This document shows, piece after piece, positions 1 to 5,558 of a stretch of DNA of 5,558 bases. Numbering within the stretch: position 1 is the first letter of the stretch; the number at the start of each line of letters is the position of its first letter. A model generated the notes under the pieces. The model made no database searches. It was not told the DNA's origin and saw nothing but the letters and a program-made list of their open reading frames with translations. Where the stretch lies: NCBI GenBank assembly GCA_018665505.1, contig JABJCS010000058.1, forward strand, positions 1 to 5,558, read 5' to 3'. The DNA comes from Alphaproteobacteria bacterium (GTDB lineage: Bacteria > Pseudomonadota > Alphaproteobacteria > UBA8366). A program made the translations under genes and the position numbers.

Positions 1-740
1 GTGTAGAATGGATGGTACCACTGATTCATGCGCCAATAATATCGGGCATTCTCGACGACCCGCCGCGCACCTAGAATAATACCGTGATCCCGCTCAATCA
101 CTTTCCATTTTGGCGCGGTGTCGTTCGAGAAATAACTCCCGGCCAGCGCCGCATTGTTCGTGTCGTTCGTATCCACGAGGCTGTGAAGAAAACTCACATG
201 TGCGGAATCAATTTCGCCCTCGACCGCCTGTGCGTAATTACATTGTTGGATCCAGCGTGAGCGATAAATATGACTTTCCGGCAAATCCATCCAACCGAAA
301 TCCGGCACTTCGCCGCGCTTCTCGGCCGGTCCCATATACGCCCAAAGCACGCCGCCCTTTATCGTCGTGGGATATGCTGTTAGCCGGACTTTCTCACGAA
401 ATCGACTTTCGGGTGGCTCGGAGGGAAGATCGACGCAATTCCCATCAACATCGAACTTCCAGCCGTGATAAATGCAGCGGATACCGCAATCTTCGTTACG
501 CCCGAAGAACAGATTTGCGCGGCGATGCGGGCAGTACCGGTCCACCAAGCCGACACGGCCTTTGGTATCGCGAAAGGCGATCAGGTCTTCGCCGAGCAGG
601 CGTACGCGCACCGGTGCGCTGTCGGGCTCTCCAAGCTCTTCCGCGAGCATGACAGGCATCCAGAACCGGCGCATGTAATCGCCCATCGGAGTGCCGGAAC
701 TTGTTTGTGTCAGCAGGTCGTTCTCGTCACGGCTTAGCAT
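1..740 (-). CDS. Rieske [2Fe-2S] aromatic ring-hydroxylating oxygenase, alpha subunit (phthalate 4,5-dioxygenase/LigXa-like), 3' end outside window
   Basis: Reading the minus strand from ATG at 740-738 gives 246 codons with no stop, so the gene leaves the window at its C-terminal part; members of this group are usually a little over 400 residues. The Rieske cluster ligands are visible as C70-P-H72 and C89-I-Y-H92 (CxH-x16-CxxH), inside CPHRRANLFFGRNEDCGIRC. The start of the catalytic domain carries E174-x3-D178-x2-H181-x4-H186, the mononuclear-iron motif with both His ligands and the bridging Asp that passes electrons between subunits. The third iron ligand, a C-terminal Asp/Glu, is outside the window. 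The N-terminal segment (TSSGTPMGDYMRRFWMPVML) and PSEPPES resemble phthalate 4,5-dioxygenase oxygenase subunits and LigXa-type O-demethylases; this is from memory of the family, not a search. The start is supported by GGGAG at 749-753, 8 nt upstream. It follows the P450 gene by 66 nt, probably in one operon. It needs a reductase partner that is not seen here. Ring dioxygenation and O-demethylation are both possible. Confidence 0.93.
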   Translation of the reverse strand, partial: MLSRDENDLLTQTSSGTPMGDYMRRFWMPVMLAEELGEPDSAPVRVRLLGEDLIAFRDTKGRVGLVDRYCPHRRANLFFGRNEDCGIRCIYHGWKFDVDGNCVDLPSEPPESRFREKVRLTAYPTTIKGGVLWAYMGPAEKRGEVPDFGWMDLPESHIYRSRWIQQCNYAQAVEGEIDSAHVSFLHSLVDTNDTNNAALAGSYFSNDTAPKWKVIERDHGIILGARRVVENARYYWRMNQWYHPFY

Positions 741-806
741 TACGTAATCTCCCTACATTCCAGGGTCGATAATCTAGAAACGAAACTGACCCAGGCCTGT
801 CGTGGA

Positions 807-2045
807 TCAAGCAGCCTTAAAGCGTATCGGCAGGGACGACAGTCCCCGCAATACCAATGAGTCCCGCCACACCGGCGGATTGTCGCCGAGCTCAATCTCC
901 GTCATGCGTTTCATCATGGCGGCGAGGGCGAAACGGCCTTCCATGCGAGCGAGCGGTGCACCGACGCAAAAATGAATACCGTATCCAAACGCGATGTGGC
1001 GGTTGTTCGCCCGGCCTAAATTCAGTCCGTCCGGATCGTCGAATTGGCGCGGGTCGCGGTTGGCGGCATTCAACATGCAATAGAGGCGCTGCCCTTTACG
1101 GATCGTCTTGCCGCCGATTTCCATATCCTCGAGTACGCTGCGCGCCAGAGAGCCGACCGGACCGTCGTAGCGCAGCAATTCCTCGACGGCGCTCTCCGCT
1201 AAGGCCGGAGTTTCGGTGAACCGTTGCAATTGGTCCGGATGCCGGATCAACGCCAAAAGTCCGTTCCCCAATAGGTTCGTTGTCGTCTCGTGCCCGGCGA
1301 AGAGGAGAAGGACAGCGTTTGAGATCAGCTCGGCCAGAGAAAGAGTGTCACCGTCTTCTTCCGCAGCCATCATATGATCGATAATGGTCGTGTCTTCCGG
1401 CCCGGGTGGGCTTGCCCGCCGGTTTTCCAAAATGCCGGTAAAGTATTCAGTCAAATCCCGGGCGCTCTGCTCCGCGAGACCCGCCTTGTCCGGTGTGTCC
1501 GTCGCACTTCCGACGAAGGGAGCGAGATCTTCCGACCAGGCGCGGAACTGTTCTACATCCGATTCCGGCACCCCCAACATGACGGCGATAATTGTCGCCG
1601 GCAGGTGATAAGCGAAGGAGTTGATGAAGTCGATTTCGGTGCCATCCCTACCCTTTTCGACCAGTTGGTCAATCATCCGCTCGACGATGAATTCGACCTT
1701 GGGACGGAAATCCGCTATCGCGGTCGATGTGAATCCATGATTCAACAGTTTCCGCATACGCGTGTGATCCGGCGGGTCCATGAAGACGGCCCATTTCTGC
1801 AGCATCGGACCGACGGTCGCTACCTTATCGCGATCGTCCTCGGAAAGCCGATCCAGGTAGGGACTGATCCGGTCGGCGGAGAGGCGGGGATCGTTCAGGC
1901 TCGGCCGAACGTCGTCGTAGCGCGTCAATATCCAAGACCGTAGTGCGTGGCTATAATGCACCGGGTCGTTCTCCTGCAAAAATCGATATGCGGGATACGG
2001 GTCGTCCATGACGGTGGAATCGTAGGGGTCGAAATCAAAGGGCAT
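807..2045 (-). CDS. Cytochrome P450, soluble bacterial class
   Basis: This is a complete 412-residue P450, the usual size for soluble bacterial enzymes, with no membrane anchor. It is expected to act in the cytoplasm as a monooxygenase that inserts one O2 atom into a substrate, using electrons from a ferredoxin and its reductase. Visible landmarks are the C-helix DPPDHTRMR near 90-98 (H94 and R98 near the heme propionate), the I-helix A250-G-H-E253-T254-T for oxygen activation, the K-helix ExxR at E289-L-L-R292, and the heme loop F353-G-Y-G-I-H-F-C360-V-G with Cys360 as the thiolate ligand. All key residues are intact. The start is fixed by AAGGAG at 2054-2059, 8 nt before the ATG. The gene is the likely first member of an operon with the Rieske gene 66 nt downstream and is divergent from the 2-oxoglutarate dioxygenase. 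Fold and chemistry are certain; CYP family number and substrate cannot be assigned by eye. No redox partner gene lies in the window. Confidence 0.97.
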   Translation of the reverse strand: MPFDFDPYDSTVMDDPYPAYRFLQENDPVHYSHALRSWILTRYDDVRPSLNDPRLSADRISPYLDRLSEDDRDKVATVGPMLQKWAVFMDPPDHTRMRKLLNHGFTSTAIADFRPKVEFIVERMIDQLVEKGRDGTEIDFINSFAYHLPATIIAVMLGVPESDVEQFRAWSEDLAPFVGSATDTPDKAGLAEQSARDLTEYFTGILENRRASPPGPEDTTIIDHMMAAEEDGDTLSLAELISNAVLLLFAGHETTTNLLGNGLLALIRHPDQLQRFTETPALAESAVEELLRYDGPVGSLARSVLEDMEIGGKTIRKGQRLYCMLNAANRDPRQFDDPDGLNLGRANNRHIAFGYGIHFCVGAPLARMEGRFALAAMMKRMTEIELGDNPPVWRDSLVLRGLSSLPIRFKAA

Positions 2046-2047
2046 TT

Positions 2048-2086
2048 CACCTACTCCTTATAGGGTCCATATTATGTTGGTAGGTG
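2048..2086. repeat. Inverted repeat CACCTAC-N25-GTAGGTG beside the P450 ribosome-binding site
   Basis: The arms at 2048-2054 and 2080-2086 are perfect 7-bp inverted copies separated by 25 nt. The inner arm lies between the P450 Shine-Dalgarno (2054-2059) and its start codon, and the repeat encloses the AT-rich -10-like patch. It could be a split operator or, in the P450 transcript, a long-loop hairpin touching the ribosome site. A 7-bp match can also arise by chance, so only the repeat itself is certain. Confidence 0.35.
2054..2059 (-). promoter_or_regulatory. Strong Shine-Dalgarno of the P450 gene
   Basis: AAGGAG on the minus strand ends 8 nt before the ATG at 2045, near-consensus in both sequence and spacing. 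It fixes the P450 start and suggests efficient translation. Confidence 0.8.
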
Positions 2087-2131
2087 CGCTGCCGCCAGTA
2101 ACGCGGCGTGCGGCGAGGTAGCACGGAATTT

Positions 2132-2137
2132 GAGGAA
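2132..2137 (+). promoter_or_regulatory. Shine-Dalgarno deciding the dioxygenase start
   Basis: GAGGAA lies 7 nt before ATG 2145. It overlaps the alternative TTG at 2130, which therefore lacks a site of its own, and it is 13 nt from ATG 2151. This favours 2145 as the start. Confidence 0.7.
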
Positions 2138-2144
2138 CGATCCG

Positions 2145-3008
2145 ATGGGGATGAATGTTAAGCGGTTGGGCGACACTTTCTTTGCCGAAGTAGAGGGGAT
2201 TGATGTCGCGCGTGATCTCGATGCGGGGAATTGGGCGGAACTTCACGACGCATATTTATCTCATCAGGTACTAATCCTTCACGACCAATCGATGACGGCG
2301 GCGCAGTTTTACGAACTCGGGGAACGGTTTGGGCCGGTCGAGCCACATACGGTCTCGATGTATCATCATGAAGAGTTCGCCGGGATTACCGTGCTGTCGA
2401 ACCGCACCGAGATGGGCCGACCCAAGGGGATCCGCGATGCGGGGTCCAATTGGCATTCCGATTATTCCTACAAGCACGTTCCGGCCAACGCGACTATGCT
2501 CTATGCGCTCGAAGTGCCGGAAGACGGCGGCGACACAATCTTCGCTGACCTTGCCGCCGCCTATGACGCGTTGCCGGAGAAGAAGAAACAACAGCTCGAC
2601 GGATTGCAGGTCCGGCAGCAGTATCGCTGGTCGCGGGACCAGAGCCATCCTGAAGGCCGCTGGCTGCTATTGAACGACACGGAGCGCGGGAAGACACCGG
2701 AAGTGATCCACCCGCTGGTCCGCACCCATCCCGAGACCGGGCGAAAAGGCTTGTTTATTTCTGCCGCCGTTAGCACCGGGGTGAAGGACATCGTCGACAT
2801 GGACGCGGCGGAGAGTGAGGCGCTACTAGACGAGCTGTTCGCGCATACGGACGACCCGAGATTCCAGGTGCGATTCAAGTGGAAGGTCGGCGATCTCGTA
2901 ATCTGGGACAATCGAACCCTGATGCATAAGGCGACGACCGATGTTCTGCCGCCGGAGAGCTTTCGGACCCTCTATCGGATCAACACGACGGGTAGTGTTC
3001 CGTATTAG
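2145..3008 (+). CDS. TauD/TfdA-family Fe(II)/2-oxoglutarate-dependent dioxygenase
   Basis: With the ATG at 2145 the product has 287 residues, typical for TauD/TfdA enzymes. These cytoplasmic enzymes couple 2-oxoglutarate decarboxylation to hydroxylation of the substrate, often cleaving a C-O, C-S or C-N bond by making an unstable hemiacetal-type product. The metal triad is visible as H104-S-D106 (in NWHSDYSY) and H261 (in WDNRTLMHKA). The 2-oxoglutarate-binding part is T131 in GGDT and R274 in RTLYR, with R278 as the second conserved arginine. The stretches AAYDALP and PLVRTH resemble TfdA (2,4-dichlorophenoxyacetate dioxygenase) more than taurine-specific TauD, by recollection of family sequences; the substrate is not proven. 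A TTG at 2130 would add five residues, but GAGGAA at 2132-2137 sits 7 nt before ATG 2145 and overlaps that TTG, so 2145 is preferred; ATG 2151 is a weaker alternative. The gene is divergent from the P450 and convergent with the GMC gene, with 32 nt between stops. Confidence 0.94.
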   Translation: MGMNVKRLGDTFFAEVEGIDVARDLDAGNWAELHDAYLSHQVLILHDQSMTAAQFYELGERFGPVEPHTVSMYHHEEFAGITVLSNRTEMGRPKGIRDAGSNWHSDYSYKHVPANATMLYALEVPEDGGDTIFADLAAAYDALPEKKKQQLDGLQVRQQYRWSRDQSHPEGRWLLLNDTERGKTPEVIHPLVRTHPETGRKGLFISAAVSTGVKDIVDMDAAESEALLDELFAHTDDPRFQVRFKWKVGDLVIWDNRTLMHKATTDVLPPESFRTLYRINTTGSVPY

Positions 3009-3040
3009 CTAGCGTTGCCCGCTCGTTGTGGTGGGTCGGT

Positions 3041-4624
3041 CTAACTCAAGATGATATCGGCCGCTTTCTCGGCGATCATGATCGTGGGGGCGTTCGTGTT
3101 GCCGCTGATGACGTTGGGCATGATGGAGGCATCGATGACGCGGAGGCCTTCTACGCCGTGGACCGCCAGCTTTGAATCTACCACGGCCATAGGGTCAACG
3201 CCCATCTTACAGGTGCCCGCCGGATGCCAGTTGGAGGCGCCGGTGCGGCGCGCGCAATCTAAGAAGGCCGCATCGTCATCCGCTTCGGGCCCCGGCGTGA
3301 TTTCGAAATCAACATAGGGGCGCATCGCTTCCGTTTGCATCATCTGCCGGGCCATCCACATGCCGGCGACGGCGGCGCGGCGGTCGGTCTCGGTCGCCAG
3401 TAGATTGTGCCAAATCGCGGGCGCCGCTTTCGGGTCAGACGACTTCGCGTGTACATGACCTCGCCCTTCCACGTGCAGCAAGGTGACGCCGATGGTGACG
3501 CCGGGCTCGCGGTCCAATTTGCGGTCTTCAACCGCTTTGTAGGATCCGGGGAAAATTTGGAACTGAATGTCCGGCGTGGCGAGATCTGGGTGCGAGCGCA
3601 CAAAGGCTCCGATCGGCAAGGTCGCCATGGTCAGCGCACCGGTGCGGCCGAAGAGGTATTTTAAGCCCTCCAGCGCGCCCCTCAGGCCGCGTGTCTTTTC
3701 ATTCAACGTGATCGCGTTCTTGATTCGCCATCGCATGCGCACGACGAAATGGTCTTGCAGGTTGGCACCGACGCCCGGCAAGGCATGGGTGATCGGAATA
3801 CCGAGATCGGAGAGACGTGACGGATCACCGATACCGGAAAGTTCTAAAAGTTGCGGTGAATTAAACGCCCCACCGGAGAGAATGACCTCTCGTCGCGCCG
3901 TCACCTCGACGGGCTGATCGCCCCGCAGATAAGCGACACCGGTGGCGCGTTTGCCATCGAAGGTGACACGACACGCAGTCGCGTTGGCTTGGACGTGCAG
4001 GTTCGCGCGGCTCCGGGCCGGTTTCAGATAAGCCTGAGCCGTGCTGGCGCGCCGCCCTTGTCGGATCGTTGCCTGATGTGGACCGATACCTTCTTGCTCG
4101 CCGTCGTTGGTGTCTTCGTTATAGGGCAGGCCGATCTCGATCCCGGCGCGGACCATGGCGTCACAAACCTCGCCTTGTTCAGTGATATCGGACACGTCGA
4201 GCGGGCCGCCGACACCGTGAACATCGCTTTCGCCGCGTTCGTTGTTCTCTGATTTGCGGAAATACGGTAGCACGTCGTCATAGGACCAACCGGTGCAGCC
4301 CATTTGTGCCCAGGTGTCGTAGTCTTCCCGTTGGCCACGCACATAAACCATGCCGTTGATCGAGCTAGAGCCGCCGATAACGCGGCCGCGTGGCAGGAAG
4401 TAGCGTTGCCCGTGGCAGTACTCCTCAGGCTCGGACTCGAAGCACCAATTGACCGCTGGATTGTTGACGTTCTTGCCGTAACCGATAGGGATATGAATCC
4501 AAGGATCGCGGTCCTCCGGCCCCGCCTCTAATAGCAACACCCTATTGGCGGGGTCGGCGCTCAACCGGTTGGCCAATACACAACCGGCCGAGCCCGCGCC
4601 GACGATGACATAATCGTATTCCAT
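3041..4624 (-). CDS. GMC-family FAD-dependent alcohol dehydrogenase/oxidoreductase (choline dehydrogenase-like)
   Basis: This is a 527-residue glucose-methanol-choline oxidoreductase, full length for the family. It oxidises a primary or secondary alcohol to the carbonyl with FAD, passing electrons to the respiratory chain or to O2; the acceptor cannot be read from sequence. The N-terminal FAD fold begins at once, [10 protein letters not shown] with G9-x-G11-x2-G14 and acidic E33 in LLLEAG. GMC signature 1 runs from G80 ([18 protein letters not shown]) and signature 2 is [16 protein letters not shown] at 251-266. The C-terminal active site has H467 in [11 protein letters not shown] and N511 in GNTNAPT, the usual His/Asn pair. 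An in-frame ATG at 4699 would add 25 residues, but that extension is not GMC-like, while ATG 4624 puts the nucleotide-binding strand at residue 4, as the family has it, and has GGAAG 8 nt upstream. No signal peptide or membrane segment is seen. A role oxidising alcohols made by the neighbouring oxygenases is inferred from context only. Confidence 0.95.
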   Translation of the reverse strand: MEYDYVIVGAGSAGCVLANRLSADPANRVLLLEAGPEDRDPWIHIPIGYGKNVNNPAVNWCFESEPEEYCHGQRYFLPRGRVIGGSSSINGMVYVRGQREDYDTWAQMGCTGWSYDDVLPYFRKSENNERGESDVHGVGGPLDVSDITEQGEVCDAMVRAGIEIGLPYNEDTNDGEQEGIGPHQATIRQGRRASTAQAYLKPARSRANLHVQANATACRVTFDGKRATGVAYLRGDQPVEVTARREVILSGGAFNSPQLLELSGIGDPSRLSDLGIPITHALPGVGANLQDHFVVRMRWRIKNAITLNEKTRGLRGALEGLKYLFGRTGALTMATLPIGAFVRSHPDLATPDIQFQIFPGSYKAVEDRKLDREPGVTIGVTLLHVEGRGHVHAKSSDPKAAPAIWHNLLATETDRRAAVAGMWMARQMMQTEAMRPYVDFEITPGPEADDDAAFLDCARRTGASNWHPAGTCKMGVDPMAVVDSKLAVHGVEGLRVIDASIMPNVISGNTNAPTIMIAEKAADIILS

Positions 4625-4632
4625 AAAAGCTT

Positions 4633-4637
4633 CTTCC
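4633..4637 (-). promoter_or_regulatory. Shine-Dalgarno deciding the GMC gene start
   Basis: GGAAG on the minus strand is 8 nt before ATG 4624, which opens the FAD-binding fold. The upstream in-frame ATG codons near 4699 and 4687 would use most of the intergenic gap as coding sequence. Confidence 0.6.
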
Positions 4638-4716
4638 CATTCGGAGGCCTGATACCAAAGGTAGGTTAACGGACGGGATTGCGCCATAATACGACACACA
4701 ACAAGTGCGTAAGGAT

Positions 4717-4720
4717 AGGA
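4717..4720 (+). promoter_or_regulatory. Shine-Dalgarno of the secreted hydrolase
   Basis: AGGA, followed closely by a second purine-rich stretch AAAGG (4720-4724), is 8 nt before ATG 4729. It supports that ATG over GTG 4705 and puts MRRF at the start of the signal peptide. Confidence 0.6.
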
Positions 4721-4728
4721 AAGGTGCC

Positions 4729-5556
4729 ATGCGTAGATTTTGGCTCATTGGCTTAACGGCGGTTAGCGTTCTATTCGCGTATTCGGCGCAGGCCTGCGGG
4801 GAGCGGGTAATTCTGGAAACCCAGGACGACACGCGTAGTACTTATGGTCTTGCGGGTCCGATGGATGGCGCGCGCGCGGCGCTCGTCCTTTTACCCGGCG
4901 GTGGCGGATATCTCGACCTCGATGAGACGGGGTGTCCTCGAAAGCTGACCGGCAATTCACTCGTGCGAATACGCAGTTTGCTACATGACGAAGGTTTCGT
5001 GACGGCTCTGGTCGATGCTCCGTCGGATCGTCAGGGCAAGGAAGGGCTAGGCGGATTTCGTATCCACCCGGATCACGCGATGGATATCGGAAATATCATC
5101 GCCAACATCCGTGCGCGTACGGGAGAGCCGGTTTGGCTGATTGGCACAAGCCGGGGATCAATCTCCGCCGTCAATGCCGCAGCCCGTCTGAGCGGGGTGC
5201 AAGCGCCCGACGGATTGATCCTCACATCTCCCGTCACATCGGGGAGCGAAGGCCGCCATAAAGCGTGGGTCGCACAAAGCGTCTTCTCCGTTGATTTGGA
5301 AGCCATTCGCATACCAGTTCTGGTCATCGCGCATACAGGCGACAAATGCGTCCGCACACCGCCCGATTTGGCTGGTTTGATTGTCGAGAAGACGTCGGGT
5401 GCGCGCGAGAAAACCGTCAAGCTGAGCGGTGGTCCTGGGTGGTCGGGTCGTGTTGGCGTGAAAGCGTGCCGAGGCAAATCACCCCACGGATTTATCAAGC
5501 AAGATTCCGAGATTGTCTCTGATATGGCGCGGTTCATCGCCGGTGGAAAGTTTTGA
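4729..5556 (+). CDS. Secreted alpha/beta-hydrolase-like serine hydrolase of unknown substrate
   Basis: From ATG 4729 the product has 275 residues. Residues 1-22 form a clear Sec signal peptide: basic MRR, a hydrophobic core LIGLTAVSVLFAY, and likely cleavage after AQA22 before C23. The lipobox consensus is not met (A-Q-A-C), so a soluble periplasmic or exported protein is more likely than a lipoprotein. The mature part fits an alpha/beta hydrolase: an oxyanion-type loop LLPGGGG at 54-60, a nucleophile elbow G139-T-S141-R-G143, a candidate acid D205 in AHTGDKC, and a candidate catalytic H253 in SPHGF. This supports an esterase, lipase or peptidase-like activity, but I do not recognise the specific family. 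Four cysteines (C23, C69, C207, C247) could form two disulfides in the periplasm. A GTG at 4705 would add eight charged residues before the signal peptide and is less likely. The gene is divergent from the GMC gene; any link to the oxidation pathway is an inference. Confidence 0.85.
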   Translation: MRRFWLIGLTAVSVLFAYSAQACGERVILETQDDTRSTYGLAGPMDGARAALVLLPGGGGYLDLDETGCPRKLTGNSLVRIRSLLHDEGFVTALVDAPSDRQGKEGLGGFRIHPDHAMDIGNIIANIRARTGEPVWLIGTSRGSISAVNAAARLSGVQAPDGLILTSPVTSGSEGRHKAWVAQSVFSVDLEAIRIPVLVIAHTGDKCVRTPPDLAGLIVEKTSGAREKTVKLSGGPGWSGRVGVKACRGKSPHGFIKQDSEIVSDMARFIAGGKF

Positions 5557-5558
5557 CA

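Larger units (their letters stand above)
2046..2144. promoter_or_regulatory. Divergent control region between P450 and TfdA-like dioxygenase genes
   Basis: These 99 bp separate the two start codons and must hold the promoters for both the P450-Rieske operon and the dioxygenase. An AT-rich patch around 2070-2076 offers a -10-like hexamer on each strand: TATTAT at 2070-2075 on plus, and CATAAT, complement of 2071-2076, on minus. No convincing -35 box stands at the right spacing for either, so an activator or a non-sigma70 promoter is possible. The part nearest the dioxygenase gene is GC-rich. The two genes may share one regulator; no regulator gene is in the window. Confidence 0.45.
4625..4728. 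promoter_or_regulatory. Divergent control region between GMC and secreted hydrolase genes
   Basis: These 104 bp separate the two preferred start codons. Overlapping -10-like hexamers occur on opposite strands: CATAAT at 4685-4690 on plus, about 40 nt before the hydrolase start, and TATTAT, complement of 4686-4691, on minus, toward the GMC gene. Neither has a good -35 box at 16-18 nt. The layout suggests two closely set, perhaps mutually exclusive promoters, but the calls rest on short matches. Confidence 0.35.

Noticed and set aside
110..652. 180-codon plus-strand open frame
   Set aside because: It lies wholly antisense to the Rieske oxygenase, is rich in Arg, Ser and Pro as expected of a shadow frame in GC-rich DNA, and shows no domain.
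465..737. 90-codon plus-strand open frame
   Set aside because: It is antisense to the strongly supported Rieske coding sequence and has no recognisable motif or ribosome site.
763..792. Possible hairpin GGGTC/GACCC between the P450 and Rieske genes
   Set aside because: The stem is only 5 bp with a 20-nt loop and no U-tract, so it is not a credible terminator.
1374..1943. 189-codon plus-strand open frame inside the P450 region
   Set aside because: It is antisense to the P450, whose motifs are all intact; the composition is that of a complementary-strand shadow.
2271..2648. 125-codon minus-strand open frame
   Set aside because: It is antisense to the TfdA-like dioxygenase, including its HxD motif region, with no independent support.
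3009..3040. Possible bidirectional terminator between the convergent dioxygenase and GMC genes
   Set aside because: The 32-nt gap holds no stable stem with a T-run; only a 6-bp palindrome GCTAGC (3008-3013) at the dioxygenase stop, too short to count.
4782..4800. Lipoprotein signal in the hydrolase because Cys follows the signal peptide
   Set aside because: The residues before C23 are A-Q-A with no Leu at -3, a poor lipobox; signal peptidase I cleavage after AQA fits better.
5073..5537. 154-codon minus-strand open frame
   Set aside because: It is antisense to the secreted hydrolase catalytic region and resembles no known family.

Overview
The window reads as part of an oxidative catabolic or tailoring gene cluster from a moderately GC-rich Gram-negative bacterium. 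A proteobacterium, perhaps an alphaproteobacterium, is the best guess from protein style, codon use and a Sec-type signal peptide. This is an inference; no rRNA or other taxonomic marker is present. Almost all of the sequence is coding, with five protein genes, one of them cut by the window edge. I see no RNA gene, mobile element, CRISPR array or tandem repeat.

Layout from left to right: (1) 1-740, minus strand, the N-terminal 246 codons of a Rieske non-heme iron oxygenase alpha subunit of the phthalate 4,5-dioxygenase/LigXa-like type, running off the left edge. (2) 807-2045, minus strand, a complete soluble bacterial cytochrome P450, 66 nt upstream of the Rieske gene and probably co-transcribed with it. 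(3) 2145-3008, plus strand, a TauD/TfdA-family Fe(II)/2-oxoglutarate dioxygenase, divergent from the P450 across a ~100 bp control region that holds a 7-bp inverted repeat. (4) 3041-4624, minus strand, a GMC-family FAD alcohol dehydrogenase/oxidase, convergent with the dioxygenase. (5) 4729-5556, plus strand, a secreted serine alpha/beta-hydrolase-like protein, divergent from the GMC gene across 104 bp.

The notable point is three mechanistically different iron oxygenases (heme-thiolate, Rieske/mononuclear iron, and 2-oxoglutarate dependent) within about 3 kb, next to a flavin alcohol dehydrogenase and a periplasmic hydrolase. A plausible reading, which is inference, is a pathway for an ether, ester or aromatic compound. 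The hydrolase would release or trim the substrate outside the cytoplasm, the oxygenases would hydroxylate or dealkylate it, and the GMC enzyme would oxidise the resulting alcohol. No ferredoxin, ferredoxin reductase, regulator or transporter lies inside the window, so the electron supply for the P450 and Rieske enzymes must come from elsewhere. The substrate cannot be told from sequence alone.
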